Assembly (NCBI GenBank): GCA_028564705.1
Contig: JAPXFQ010002761.1
Span: 144,353-208,352, forward strand
Reading direction: 5' to 3'
Origin: Apricaphanius iberus
Taxonomy: Eukaryota; Chordata; Actinopteri; Cyprinodontiformes; Aphaniidae
DNA length: 64,000 nt
Of the stretch, positions 33,001 through 48,000 are shown in pieces. Each line of letters starts with the position of its first letter. Position 1 is the stretch's first letter. A program made the translations under genes and the position numbers. The notes beneath the pieces were generated by a model. The model searched no databases. It was not told the origin of the DNA and saw only the letters and a program-made list of their open reading frames with translations.

Positions 33001-36000
33001 CCCTGCAGAGTCCGACCAGACTCCAGATAGATCAATCCTTCTGCATAAACCTGACGATAAAGAAAAGAACCTGATGGTCCAATCCTTGATGACAGAACTT
33101 GTTCTGAGGTGTCCACTCTCCATAACCCCCCAGGTCTAAAATATAGTCAGCAGGTGCTGGAGGTCTTCACCTTCTGGCTGATCAGGACGTGATACTTCAG
33201 GTACTCCAGCAGCTGTGGCCGATTACGTTGGTGGAACAAGAAGTCCTTCTGTTGTTGTGGTAGAGCGGCCATGACATCATCAGAGGGCAGGAAGATGGTG
33301 ATTGGCTGGTAGATCAGATCATTTATGAGGTCCATCACACCTGTGTCCTGAAACACAGCGAAGGAGATGCAGTCAGGTGGTTCCTGGAACCGTCAGAGCC
33401 TCTGGCTAAGGATCCACAGAGAAACATCTGGGTTCCTGGAACCGTCAGAGCCTCTGGCTAAGGATCCATAAACAAATCTGGGTTCCTGGAACCATCAGGT
33501 TCTCTGGCTAAGGATCCACAGAGAAACATCTGGGTTCCTGGAACCATCAGGTTCTCTGGCTAAGGATCCATAAACAAATCTGGGTTCCTGGAACCATCAG
33601 GTTCTCTGGCTAAGGATCCACATATAAACATCTGGGTTCCTGGAACCATCAGGTCCTCTGGTTAAAGATCCACAGATAAAAATCTGGGTTCCTGGAACCA
33701 TCAGGTTCTCTGGCTAAGGATCCACAGAGAAACATCTGGGTTCCTGGAACCATCAGGTTCTCTGGCTAAGGATCCATAAACAAATCTGGGTTCCTGGAAC
33801 CATCAGGTTCTCTGGCTAAGGATCCACAGAGAAACATCTGGGTTCCTGGAACCATCAGGTCCTCTGGTTAAAGATCCACAGATAAAAATCTGGGTTCCTG
33901 GAACCATCAGGTTCTCTGGCTAAGGATCCACAGAGAAACATCTGGGTTCCTGGAACCATCAGGTTCTCTGGCTAAGGATCCATAAACAAATCTGGGTTCC
34001 TGGAACCATCAGGTTCTCTGGTTAAAGATCCACACAGAAACATCTGGGTTCCTGGAACCGTCAGGTCCTCTGGTTAAAGATCCACAGATAAAAATCTGGG
34101 TTCCTGGAACCATCAGGTTCTCTGGCTAAGGATCCACAGAGAAACATCTGGGTTCCTGGAACCATCAGGTTCTCTGGCTAAGGATCCATAAACAAATCTG
34201 GGTTCCTGGAACCATCAGGTTCTCTGGCTAAGGATCCACAGAGAAACATCTGGGTTCCTGGAACCATCAGGTTCTCTGGCTAAGGATCCACACAGAAACA
34301 TCTGGGTTCCTGGAACCGTCAGGTCCTCTGGTTAAAGATCCACAGATAAAAATCTGGGTTCCTGGAACCATCAGGTTCTCTGGCTAAGGATCCACAGAGA
34401 AACATCTGGGTTCCTGGAACCATCAGGTTCTCTGGCTAAGGATCCCCATAGAAACATCTGGGTTCCTGGAACCATCAGGTTCTCTGGCTAAGGATCCCCA
34501 TAGAAACATCTGGGTTCCTGGAACCATCAGGTCCTCTGGTTAAAGATCCACAGATAAAAATCTGGGTTCCTGGAACCATCAGGTTCTCTGGCTAAGGATC
34601 CACAGAGAAACATCTGGGTTCCTGGAACCATCAGGTTCTCTGGCTAAGGATCCATAAACAAATCTGGGTTCCTGGAACCATCAGGTCCTCTGGTTAAAGA
34701 TCCACAGATAAAAATCTGGGTTCCTGGAACCATCAGGTTCTCTGGCTAAAGATCCACAGATAAAAATCTGGGTTCCTGGAACCACAGGTTCTCGCTAAGG
34801 ATCCAAAACATCTGGTTCCTGAACCATCAGTTCTCTGGCAAATCCACAAGAAACATCTGGTTCCTGGAACCATCAGGCCTCTGGTTAAAGATCCAAGATA
34901 AAAATCTGGGTTCCTGGAACCATCAGGTTCTCTGCTAAGGATCCACAGAGAAACATCTGGGTTCCTGGAACCATCAGGTTCTCTGGCTAAGGATCCATAA
35001 ACAAATCTGGGTTCCTGGAACCATCAGGTTCTCTGGTTAAAGATCCACAAGAAACATCTGGGTTCCTGAACCATCAGGTTCTCTGGCTAAGGATCCACAG
35101 AGAAACATCTGGTTCCTGGAACCATCAGGTTCTCTGGCTAAGGATCCACAGAGAAACATCTGGTTCCTGGAACCATCAGGTCCTCTGGTTAAAGATCCAA
35201 GATAAAAATCTGGGTTCCTGGAACCATCAGGTTCTCTGGCTAAGGATCCACAGAGAAACATCTGGGTTCCTGGAACCATCAGGTTCTCTGGCTAAGGATC
35301 CACAGAGAAACATCTGGGTTCCTGGAACCATCAGGTTCTCTGGCTAAGGATCCACAGAGAAACATCTGGGTTCCTGGAACCATCAGGTTCTTGGCTAAGA
35401 TCCACAAGAAACATCTGGGTTCCTGGAACCATCAGGTCCTCTGGCTAAGATCCACAGATAAAAATCTGGGTTCCTGGAACCATCAGGTTCTCTGGCTAAG
35501 GATCCACAGAGAAACATCTGGGTTCCTGGAACCATCAGGTTCTCTGGCTAAGGATCCACATAGAAACATCTGGGTTCCTGGAACCATCAGGTTCTCTGGC
35601 TAAGGATCCACAGAGAAACATCTGGGTTCCTGGAACCATCAGGTTCTCTGGCTAAGGATCCATAAACAAATCTGGGTTCCTGGAACCATCAGGTTCTCTG
35701 GCTAAGGATCCACAGAGAAACATCTGGGTTCCTGGAACCATCAGGTTCTCTGGCTAAGGATCCACAGAGAAACATCTGGGTTCCTGGAACCATCAGGTTC
35801 TCTGGTTAAAGATCCACACAGAAACATCTGGGTTCCTGGAACCGTCAGGTCCTCTGGTTAAAGATCCACAGATAAAAATCTGGGTTCCTGGAACCATCAG
35901 GTTCTCTGGCTAAGGATCCACAGAGAAACATCTGGGTTCCTGGAACCATCAGGTTCTCTGGCTAAGGATCCACAGAGAAACATCTGGGTTCCTGGAACCA

Positions 36001-39000
36001 TCAGGTCCTCTGGTTAAAGATCCACAGATAAAAATCTGGGTTCCTGGAACCATCAGGTTCTCTGGCTAAGGATCCCCATAGAAACATCTGGGTTCCTGGA
36101 ACCATCAGGTTCTCTGGCTAAGGATCCACAGAGAAACATCTGGGTTCCTGGAACCATCAGGTTCTCTGGCTAAGGATCCACAGAGAAACATCTGGGTTCC
36201 TGGAACCATCAGGTTCTCTGGCTAAGGATCCACAGAGAAACATCTGGGTTCCTGGAACCATCAGGTCCTCTGGCTAAGGATCCACAGATAAAAATCTGGG
36301 TTCCTGGAACCATCAGGTTCTCTGGCTAAGGATCCCCATAGAAACATCCTGGTTCCTGGAACCATCAGGTCCTCTGGTTAAAGATCCACAGATAAAAATC
36401 TTGGTTCCTGGAACCATCAGGTTCTCTGGCTAAGGATCCACAGAGAAACATCTGGGTTCCTGGAACCATCAGGTCCTCTGGCTAAGGATCCACAGAGAAA
36501 CATCTTGGTTCCTGGAACCATCAGGTCCTCTGGCTAAGGATCCCCATAGAAACATCTGGGTTCCTGGAACCATCAGGTTCTCTGGCTAAGGATCCACAGA
36601 GAAACATCTGGGTTCCTGGAACCATCAGGTCCTCTGGCTAAGGATCCACAGAGAAACATCTGGGTTCCTGGAACCATCAGGTCCTCTGGCTAAGGATCCA
36701 CAGAGAAACATCTGGGTTCCTGGAACCATCAGGTCCTCTGGCTAAGGATCCACAGCGCTCCTCTAAGACACTGGGTGACTTTAGTCTTTATATCCATGTC
36801 AATACATTGATGGTTTTAAAGGTCTGACACAGGCAGCAGTGGCTAGGTGACCTTTAACCTGAACCCCGTCTGAACCCCTGTGACCCTGAAGTGGCTCCAG
36901 AAAACAGACGGACCGATAGTCTGATAAACGATTCACATGGAGGTCTGTGGTGGTTTTACCTGGAGCAGCTTGTAGAAGGTTTTATATCCGTGTTTCTCAG
37001 CCACGTCTGTCAGGTTCAGCTCTGTCGGGTTCTACAGAAACACAAGAGTTAAACATCCAGGCGCTAAACGGTTGTAGCGCTATGCTGCAGACTGGTGACT
37101 CGCACTGACAGGGATGAGCATCACGTTGTTTCTGTCAACGTTGGGTGGAAAGAGGACGCTGTCGATTTCATGGATGATGCCATTGACGCTGATGTCGTCA
37201 CTGTTGGTCAAATTAGCCTTGTTGATGGTGATTCTCCCCTAAGAATACAACAAACAGTAAAATGGACATTAGTTGTACAACACTTTATCTTGTCTTAAGG
37301 ACCAAGAAGCACTTTATACCACATGAACCCATTCATTGAACCATTTATTCCCAGACTGATGGTGGTCAGCTGTGTTACAGCCTCAGCTGCACCGGAACAT
37401 GCTAACAGACACCGTAACCAATTAACAAAGACATCAGACTCTAAATGCATCTTTTTTTTACGGTTAACTAAAGACGGCTTACTGTCCGGTTCAAGAAGTT
37501 TAAAAGGAACTTACAGAAACCTGGAGTGGATCATTCTTGATTCGTCTGCTGGATTCTCAGAATCAGAATTGAGTTTCATTGCCAGGAATGTGAAGAGAGT
37601 TCAGAACCAGGGCCGGCCCAAAACAAAACTAAATCCAATGGAGTAATATTCACATTTTCATAAATCGTAACAACTGTAGTCCCTGTTTAATTTCAGCATT
37701 TATGGGGGGTCTGGATGGGTTTGGGTGGCCCTAAGCAACCGCTTACTTTGCTTATGATTTGGGCCAGCTCTGTTCACAGTACTAGGATTGTTTTTGGTGC
37801 AATGGTGCATACATGAATATTGACGATACGAGACAATCAAAAACAAACAAATAGTTCAAGTCTCGAGACAAAAATGAAAAGTGAGACGACCGTAGATCGA
37901 TTGAATATCAAACAGACCATAAATAGCGCTCAACTTTTAAGTCCACAGAAATAGAACAAGAATATTACAAAGATTATTAAAATTATAAGGAATAAATCAT
38001 ACAGTGATTGTAGAGGACAAAATACCTGTGCGGAGTAAAGGTGTCACGATTCTCCAAATCCTCAATTTGATTTGATATTTCGATTTCAGGGTTTAAGATT
38101 CTATTCTTATTTTTTTCCTTTTCCTACAGTACAGAACCTTATGTCATTTTTAGATTATTCTAGTCTATGATCATTGGTTTTATTCATTCAATTTTGTACA
38201 GTAAATCTTATTTCAGAAGACTTATGTGATGCAATTTCCATTAATCATGTGTATCTCATGAGGCATTAATGGTCTAATTTAAATAATTAATTTACAACAT
38301 TATTGTATTTACAATAATTTTTTACACTTAAAAGTGTGAAAATCTTGTTTAAATAAATATCAGAAATGATTAGTAACAGAGGGTTGCTGCCATCTAGTGG
38401 CTCTTTTTAGTTACTGCAGCTCATTAACTCTCAGCTCCGGCCGCCTCAGAGAAACGAGCTAATGAGCAGCTAACAGCGGTTCTCTGGTTTACAAGAATGT
38501 CGACTTAACTCACGGGGAACTCAACATTTCCTCACTGGTGATCTGAGAGAAGAAGGAGCAGCTTTAGCTCCGGTCCCGCTGCTTCTTTCTTCCTAGCCGT
38601 GGTTTAACTGTAGCTTAGCTAATAGCTACATGCTAGCATTAGCTCATATGCTCTGTAGAGGTGAGCTGTGATCATGGGGGATGTTCTTATTGTAATGTAG
38701 CGGTTAATAATGTTACCAGGTGTTGGTGTGAGTTGTATGAGAACTGATGAGAGTTAATTGTTAGGGAAAATGCAATGTGTGATTCCTGCTGATGAGGAAA
38801 TCTGAGTAAATAGACGGTTGCCTGGTAACTGTTGCTATGGAGTCCGAGTGGGACGCTAGTGATGCTATAGTATGTAAACATGGGAGGACGTGATCGCTAT
38901 TGTCTTTTAGATTTCGTGATGTCTTGATGTAATTTCGATTGATCTCAGTTTTATTCGATTAAATAAAACTGAGATTGTGAAACTCCTAGTGTGGAGTGAT

Positions 39001-42000
39001 TCTGTTGTTCATGGTTATTATACCTGTTCTTGGAGCGTTTGCATCTATTCTGCACTGGAGGTTCTCTTCACTAAGGCTACCTGTGTCTACACAGTGTGTG
39101 ATCCAAGCAGCATGTATGGTTCTGAAATGTTCTCTGATTGGTCACCTGGGTGGAGCTGGTGGTGAGGACGAGTCCGGACAGGGAGGTCAGGTTTCGGGGT
39201 CGGTTCAGGTCGTCGGGCAGCAGAGTGTGACACATGACGATGTGGCTGCGTAGCACGTTGGCGTAGGTCTCTTTGTGCTCGGTCAAAGCTCTTGCCTGAA
39301 AGGAAACAAACACTGTAGGGATTCCAATATACTGATGTCTGGAAGTTATTCCGGCTCCTCTTTTGGAACAAGAACACGTTTAATGGAGGACTTCTAAAGA
39401 ACTCACAATAATGGAACTGTTGGAATTGGCGACCAGAGAAAAGGGAGCAAAGACGGTGAACGGACCACGACCTTTTAGGCTAATCTCCATCATCTGAAAC
39501 CAGAGTTTACTTGAGTTAGTGAGCTTTATCCTGTAGGGGGCGACAGAGTGGAACCTCTGGATGCTTACCATCAGACTGAAGTAAAACGTGGTGGACCCCT
39601 TATACCTCAGCTCCTGTCAGAAGTCAGCAGACGGCTGGTTAAAGACATGACACGACTCAGAGAGCGTTTTTTATCCAGAGACCCACCTTCTGCACGGTGC
39701 CTTTACACTTCAAACCATCTCCAACATAGTTCTCAAGACATGTGCAGGATCGGATACCAGGTCCTGTCATGTTGCACTGGGCAAAGTGGTGGCAGCCGCC
39801 ATTTTTCTGTAAAACATCGCAGCAGCTTCAAAGTTCAAATCGACACGTCGCTGTGGAAACTGATCCCATCATGATCAGAACAAGACTTCTTAAACCAAAA
39901 CACCAGTGGCCAACAACACTCACCGTGGAACACAAGTCGACCATGCTGCAGTTCTGTCCATCACCTGCGTAACCTTTGCTGCAGAAGCATGAAGTCTGCC
40001 GAGGTAGAAAACACAACCAGAACGCGTCTTAGTGTCTGTAGATCTCATTTCTAGGTTAACCCTGGTGTAGAAAGCTCTTACTTTGTTTGGTCCGACATGG
40101 ATACAGTCTGCTTTAGCGTGGCATCCTCCATTCCTCTCCAGACATGGATTTATCTCTATGGGAAGGGAAACCTCCACTTTAAACATGTTAAGCTCACAAG
40201 AGAAGAAGACTTACTTATTCTGTAGCATGGAACATTTTCTAATCATTTTAATTTGTCAACATAAATTATGCAAATCTCCATCTGCATCAATCATTTGTGT
40301 TGTGATCCACATTGCAGAAAGTACCAATCTTAAATGGTGGTGGAGGACTGTTCAAAATCAGTCCAAGGGCCCTAATTGGCCCCTGGGCCACACTTTGGTT
40401 ACCCCTGATCTAGTCAGGAACCTTTAGAGAGGAGCTGTGGTTTAATCTCACAGCAAAGGACACGTATCCTGCTGCTTCTGCATCGGTTAGGGGGTTAACC
40501 AGGGGAACGTACCCACACAGACGAACCCGTCTCCAGCATAGCCGCTCCTACAGACACAGTCTCTGAGGCCGGGTCGGGTCCGTTTACAAACCGCATACAG
40601 ACTGCAGCCGCCGTTCTTCACCAGACACGCGTCTACAGCTGCAGACATCAGCCAACGGATGAGAAGAGCAGCTGGGAACAGATAACCCTGCGCTGCTGCT
40701 GGAGGTTCTTACCTTTACAGAACGTTCCGTTTCCCTCAAATCCAGCTGCGCACAGACACTGAGATCCAGATGTTTGGACCACACAGCTGGAGGAGAGGGA
40801 CGCATAAGAAGAGGCGCAGGTTAGAAGATGAAGAAGCACAATCGGTGCCTATCAGGGAAGTTCTTATTGACTTACTTTGCACTGCTATGACATTTCACCA
40901 ACCCACACAGTTCATCAGCTTTTGATTCAATTTCTGCAACAAGATGAACACAATATAATGCTACAAGTCAACGTCTCATTCACTGTCCTATCCATCAATG
41001 AATGCCTAAGAGACTTTTTCTGGATGAAATCCTCTCTGGCTCCTGTTTCAGGAGGTTGCATTTTGTTGGAGGAGAGGGTGTGGCTAACATCAGGATCACG
41101 AGCCTAACTCTGTATTATTTATGATTTATTGCTCCATACAGGCTCCATTTCTGCAACCTAATCAGATAACAGCTGGGATGGAGGATGGTTGTGATGCTGG
41201 ATTCAGTTGGATTAAAATCCTGTAAAACACTAGAAGACATAAACACAGCACCTTCTAGATGCTCTGACTTCCCAGAGGAATAGAGCTAGTGATTGATAAC
41301 CAAACGTTGGTGAAATGAAGGAGTTTAGTGGCAGATAATTGCTTATTTAGAGGCTGACCTTTGGCTGCCCCATTAACTCCTATTGTATGGATATATGCTG
41401 ATTAACTATGGATCTAAACTTCTCCTGAAGGACTCCTAGTGGCTCCTAGCTGGTCTGGGGGAGTAAATGAACGTAATGCCGGCTAGAAATAAGGTCTTGG
41501 TTGCAATAAAAAACACTTCCTCTTTAAAGGTACCATGTGTAAGAGTGACATCTTGTGGTTAAATTGGAGTACTGCAATCCATGTAATAAAACAAAGCAGT
41601 TAGTTCCCCTCTATGAATTCATGGAGAGCTGCCAGTTAATGATTGGTCAGAAGTTACACGATGACGAGTTACACAGAGGAAGTTGATAAATGGATAAATA
41701 CATTTCACTGAAATATCGATGGTAATTGATAAAAGTAGATATTTGTAGAGCAGATTACTTTTCTGCTAGCATTGTTAGCTCAATGTTAGCCTTTAGCCTG
41801 GTCGGTGTCAGATAACAGATGGCGGTTTACTGTTTTGTGTTGAAAACTTAGCGACCCTCACATCTGATTGGCTCTGGAAACAGGAAGCATGGAGGCGGGG
41901 CAAATATCGTAAACAATGACTACATCCTGTAGCAGTGTTTATAAAGTAACAAAAACTACCCAACTAGCCGAGATCGAAATCTGTTCCAATGTAACATTCC

Positions 42001-45000
42001 TTACAACATGTTTGGGACATTAGACTGTTGTGGGATTCATTTACTGTTGAATTCATACATAATGCACCTTTGATACCAAAGGAGTGGTGCTTCATCAGAA
42101 CATCTGGGCTGGAGGCAATGATCAGCTCCACCCCTGCATCATAAGGGGCGCATCATGATCCCAGCTATTGGCCAACAGTAGAGGATGATGGTGAAGACAC
42201 AGTGATGGGAAGGAAACCTGATCTACTGTACCAATCGGTCAGTCTATGAGAATCTGGGGCTTCAGACTGTAGGGACTTTCCCCTCCTGGTTTACTAACTG
42301 GATCTCAACATGGATCAAAGCATCCACTACCTCAGCCCAGCCTCAAAGCATTATGGGATTCCATCTGCTGATTCCAGCATCCGGACTCAGGTAACGTGAA
42401 TCCTAACTTCCTCCTTCATCCTCCAATACAACCAGGAATCTAATGGAAAGACACCAAACTCAGAGCAGACCATGGGATCCAGCAATGCTGACCAATCCAG
42501 ACCTTAAACTGAGCATGAAGGACAGATTTCATCTTGAATCAGAACAGATTTACTAACATAAAGCACGTTCTATTGCTCTCAGAAAATGTAACAAAAATCT
42601 AACTAAGCCTGAGAAAGAAAAAGCATTTCATGGTGTGAAAATTATGTTGAGGTGGATTATGGGTGGCTTACTTTGATCACAGTGAACACCTGTCCAGCCA
42701 ACATCACACTGACAGGTCCCGTCTCCGTTCAGTCCCTCGTTACAGCGTCCGTTCTCACACCGACACTCTGCAGATGAAGCAAGCATCAAGCCATGCAGAC
42801 AGTTCCTCTACAGTCCGTTTCTACACCTTCACCCACCTTGATCACAGTGAACTCCGTACTTTCCGCTCTGGCAGCTTTCACAGGCCGTCCCCTTAAAGCC
42901 TTTGTTACACTTACAGACTCCGGTGCCGTTGACCCCATCCAAACACAGTCCGTTACCGAAGCAGGCCTGTCCCTTTGGACCAGGACAAGGCTCGCAGTGC
43001 TCCCCAAAGAACCCTTCACAGCACCTAGCTTCCTGGAAAAGCAGAACACATAATCAGGACTCTTAGCGGTGGATCCACGCTGTGGGACAGTGTCTTTACT
43101 GGAAACAGCAGGAACGTACGACGCTCTTCTGCAGGCAGGTCGCTATGCAGCCGAGGCTCATATGAGATTCTCCTTCAATGACTTGTCTAAACAGGCACCT
43201 CTTCATCCTGGTTGATTTCTGCACAGAGATTAAACACACCACCTCATCCACACCTTCTCCATCTGACTCTTCTGTGTTTCACAGATGATTCTGCAGAAAG
43301 TCTGCTTGTTAAAACCAAACGGTGCTAACTGTATCAGGCCAGACGGAAAGTTTCTGCTGTTTAATCACAGCAAAAAATGTCCATCTAACCAAGTCCAACC
43401 ATTTTGTTTCCAGCCAAAAAGTATTTCTGATCTTGTTTTGAGATTTATATACTAAGCAAGAGCAGAAAGTCTTAGATTATTAATATTATTTAGAGTACAT
43501 ATGTTTTATTTTTAGAATTCTTACCAAGTGCGAATTGTCTTTAATTTCATTATTCCACTTAATTTCAGAAGCTTTGACTAAAATCAAGTATTTTAAGGGT
43601 TAGGTTAGTCGCAAACTTCTTAAATGAAGTGAAATGATCTGCCAATGAAATAAGACAAATTGCACTTTCTAAGGATTCTCAAAATAAAACATATATACTC
43701 AAAATAAGAATAATATTCTAACAACTTCTGCTGTTGCTTAATATATAAGTTATTGGTTGGAAGGACCATTTTTGCAGAGTAACTAGAAGTTCCTAGAAGT
43801 TGGTGCAGTTTGGACCAATACCAGCTTTGGATTAAGCCAAGACATTAAACTCTTATTTTTATTAATTAGGGTTGTGTTGTCTGACTAAATGGTCCCGCCT
43901 GAACAAACCCAGGCCCACTTGGTTCCCATCCAGCCAGAATAAATCCACATGGGGCCCATTCCTTTGACCTCCCTGTGTTTGTTGATCCTCTTTAGTAATA
44001 TGTCACTGAAACAGAGAGAGGAGAGTCTTACGTCGGGGATGGTGCCACTGGGACATTTCTGGTTTTTGGGTTGCAGACAGTTTCCACACGCCCCCTGTGA
44101 GAAAAACAAGAACTTCACATTTCCCAGTAAAGTTTTTCGCCTGGTGAATGAGAGTCAGAGGGTCGGGATGTTACCTTGACTTTGGTGTAAGTCAGTTTGT
44201 CGCAGCGGTTTCTGTTGATGTCCAGAACCGCTGACAGACCGTGAATAACTCCTTTATCACACAGCAGGTTGGACGAGTTTATCTGAGCGTCATTCACAAA
44301 CAGCTGCAGAAAGAAAAGAAGAAAACGGCTGATCCACTTTCTCCTGGTTCTGTTCCTCAAGGAAGGTTTTTATTTGGCTCCTTCTTTGGTTTTCTGACAG
44401 AATCTGAACAGAGTCTTCAGTCTTTCTAGAACTTTGTCTCTGAATGGACATTATAAGAATCCTGAACCCACCCAAAGAGATCCGGACCAGCAGGACTTTG
44501 GCTGCTTCTCTGATCAGTTTTAGTTTTGCCCTGGAACCTGAGCAGTTTTAGAGGAGCGTCTTTAATTTGTTCAGCCTCTAAACTCTGATCTATGATTCTG
44601 CACAGATAGAAAGCAGTGATATGGAAGTTTGGACTGAGACGTTTGTGTGGGAGCAAACCTTTCCATCGCGGGGGTAGATCCCAAGCTGAAAAGGAAATCC
44701 GAGGAGCGTCTCCTTGTATCCTCCATGCTGAAGGTCGGTCTTTAACAGGCGCTCCGCCAGAACCACATGGTAACGCGTTGTGTTGACATCCTGTAAACAG
44801 GAACAAAACTCTGACTGACAGAAAGAGATCAGTTCTCTGGGTGGACTATAGGGGGCATCTGTCCACACTACTGCGTTTTCCTTTAAAACTGAGACCTTTT
44901 GCTACGTTTGCACTTCCTGTCCACAATAAAACGCTAAAAACGCACAAGTTTAGAAACACGGGTTTCCCATCACATGACCCGTCCCCGAAAGAAAACATAC

Positions 45001-48000
45001 AAAAACAACCAGGAGAACGTTGCATTACTGACTGCAGCATGGACAACCAATTACAAGCGTTACTGACTTTGATGTCTAATTCTGCATTTTACATGCGCTG
45101 CAGGCGAGCCATTGTTCAATCGATCTTTGATTAAATCTGAGGAATAGTCGATCAGTTTCTAGTTTACGGGCGCATGCCCAGTGATGGAGAATGGTCACAT
45201 GATCCGCGTTTTGGTCCTTTTAAATATGAACGGAGATCAACTCTAATATGCAGCAAAAACGCTGAGATCCTGTTCGTTGTAACTCTCTGTTTCTAACCCA
45301 AAATGCAGAAGTGTGGACTAAGTCAGTTGACCAAGATGAGGTCATGGGTCAGAAACAGAACCATGCTGTTTTAGAACCTATTATAACTGGCAGTCCTGAC
45401 TGATACAACAACCCAACAACTGGTGGCGTAAACAGCTTTTTGGGTGGGGCATGTACTGTAAATACTATTAAAATTAAGTTATTTCTATGGTTGATTCAAC
45501 AGATTTGTGATTTGCAGAGCCCTGCAAAATCTGCACATCTTCACTTTTATCCAATTAACCCAACTTTAGCAAACCTTTCACCAAATATGACTCTCGCTCT
45601 CTTTAGCTTATGCCTCTTATGTGAGAGGGCTGGACAATAAAATATATTTTATATATATATTTGCATTTTGCCAAGGAAGGCGTTATGGGGAACAGTTTCT
45701 TCAAAGTCATGAAAATCCATTCCTTGTTGGTGAAAAGTGGATGGATTTGGCTGTAAATAATAATTAACCTGCATGATTTATGTATGTCTGATGAGGAAAA
45801 CAATCAGCTGTAAACAGGAACGTATGAACATAGCAGCACAGAGCGGCAAATTATCAGTAGAGCTGTAGTTTCAATGACTTTACTTTTCAATAATCCCGTG
45901 TTAATGATTTCATGCAATCTGCTGGGATTCCCTATATAGAAAAGTTTTAACTCATTGGAATCTTGACTTTTGTTGTAAATGCCCTGAGAAGACATTTGTT
46001 GTGAATTGGCGCAATAGAAATAAAAAGTGAATTGAATTTTACATCCTCCATGTTCTTTAGGATTAAAAACCGTTTTAACCGACCTCAGACTAATTTATTT
46101 TTCTATCGGCTGTGTGATTTCAGCAGCAGATCAAAGATCTTTTTCCAGCCTCAGAATCAGCAGACGCAATGCTGAGCTGCGACCAGAGTGAGTCTCCTGA
46201 CACAGAGACTCCTGTGAGTTTATAGGATAATTAATAAGTGATTATTCTTAAACATTCAGTGCCTCTGAACAGGGGCGTATCCAGGAAGTTAATAAAGAAG
46301 GGCTGAAAGGGGCCCAGGTTGGGTTTGGGACTGTAGCACCATAATAAAATCAGAGATGTATTTATACATATTTAGGCTTATTTTGTGTTTGAACAGTGAA
46401 AAATCAGCAGTTATAAATGCTCAACGTGCTGATCCCACTAAAACATGCCTTGTGCTAGCGGCCTGGGAAAACTTTTATTACAATTTAAAACCCACATAAA
46501 GAAAAATCCAGGCTTTAATAAAGAAGACAAACTGATCCTAAGCTTTGGTTCTTCTGATATTCTACAGCGGATGTATCTCCTACCAAGGCAGGTGCTGCCA
46601 CCTGCTGGAGGTACTGTGTGACAGCAGCGTCTGTTGGGGCGAACACGGTGAACTCCTCGGCCTGCTCGATCTCCTTGGTCAGGTTGTAATCCTGCAGAAA
46701 AAACACAGAAGGGGTCCAAAAAGCCGCCAGAACCGGGCCGCAGCCTGTGTGTGTGTGTAGGTGTGTGTGTAGGTGTGTGTGTGTGAGACCGTACGATGAC
46801 GTAGGATCTGAAGAGAGAGAACTCAGGCCTCAGAGCGAGCACGGCCAGAAGACCTTCACTCAGCTTCCTCTCCGGAACCAGAACCTGAGGACCGGATCAG
46901 AAGCATGAGTCCAGAACCGGCATGGTACCGATGCAGACGCCTCTCATCTGCTCTGTACCTTGTTAATAACGTGGATCAGGCCGTTGGTGGCGGCGCCGTC
47001 TGGAGAGATGATGGTGGCTCCACCTATAGATGTGATCTGGCAGAAAAAAACACCAAATTACAGCTGGATGGTTCTGACCCAAACTGGGTGAAACAGGACC
47101 CAACAGGAAGGTCAGGCTTCCTACCCCCTGGCTGGTTGAAACAGGAAGACTTGAGGACAGCAAAGAGGTCAGTGATGAGATGTTCCTCAGGGTGGAGGAG
47201 GAGAAGATTCCTGGGATGATGTGGTTTCTGGAGGACACACCAAATATCAGCCGTCGCGTCTCCATCATTTCACTCTGGGTGTTTCTGAAAGCTAACCTGA
47301 CAAGACTCGGCAGGTTTCCCTCCGTCGTCCAGAAGCTCCTGTCCTCCGAAGACATCTGAGAGACGGCAGCGGATGTTGGGACCAGCAGGGTCAGGTTCTG
47401 ATCCGACAGGGAGTGAGACAGGCCCGAATCCTAAAGAAGAGAACATGGAGGAGTTGGTTTTCCTACTGAGATCCAAAAGTTTAAACAGATTCAAAAGTCA
47501 TCAGGTTAGAAGCTGCAGGATGGTTGAAGGTTCCTCTGAGGAGTTGATCTGAACATCTAAAGCTACAGAACTTCGGACCTGTCATGTTTGCAGAACTTTA
47601 GAAGTAGATTAGCCAAGAGTCCAAGGCTTCTGGAAGATGATCCAGTTATTAACGCTCACAGTTCCATCGTCATTCACGTCTTTCTTTGGTTTCCATCAGT
47701 ATCCTCAGATAGAGACTAATGAGTAAATCTGGGAATGAGACTCTGGATTGTAGAGAACTAAAGTTCTCCAGAGGTTCTGCCAGCTGCTGGTGGATGATGG
47801 TTCTGGATGCAGAGCTGCCTGAGGAATCAGTTCTCCACAATGTCAGAAATAGTTGTACAGAAATGGTCAAATACTGCACCTCAGTCTAACTATTTGGACC
47901 TTTTCCATTGTCTGAAATAAAAACAGAAATACTAAAAATTATATTTTTTTTATCATTTCTTGGATAGGGTACAATTTTTGGTAATTATTATTAAACTTTA

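Noticed and set aside
35037..35603. ORFs of 70-80 codons in the 52-bp array
   Set aside because: Repeat translations broken by one-base indels; no domain.
33380..36755. CRISPR-like regular repeats
   Set aside because: The units are contiguous with no unique spacers and lie in a vertebrate intron; this is a minisatellite.
46963..47355. 130-codon ORF as an unspliced FAS1 exon
   Set aside because: Family alignment calls for removal of 69 nt at 47228-47296 and of the piece after 47125; the open reading is kept only as a retention hypothesis.
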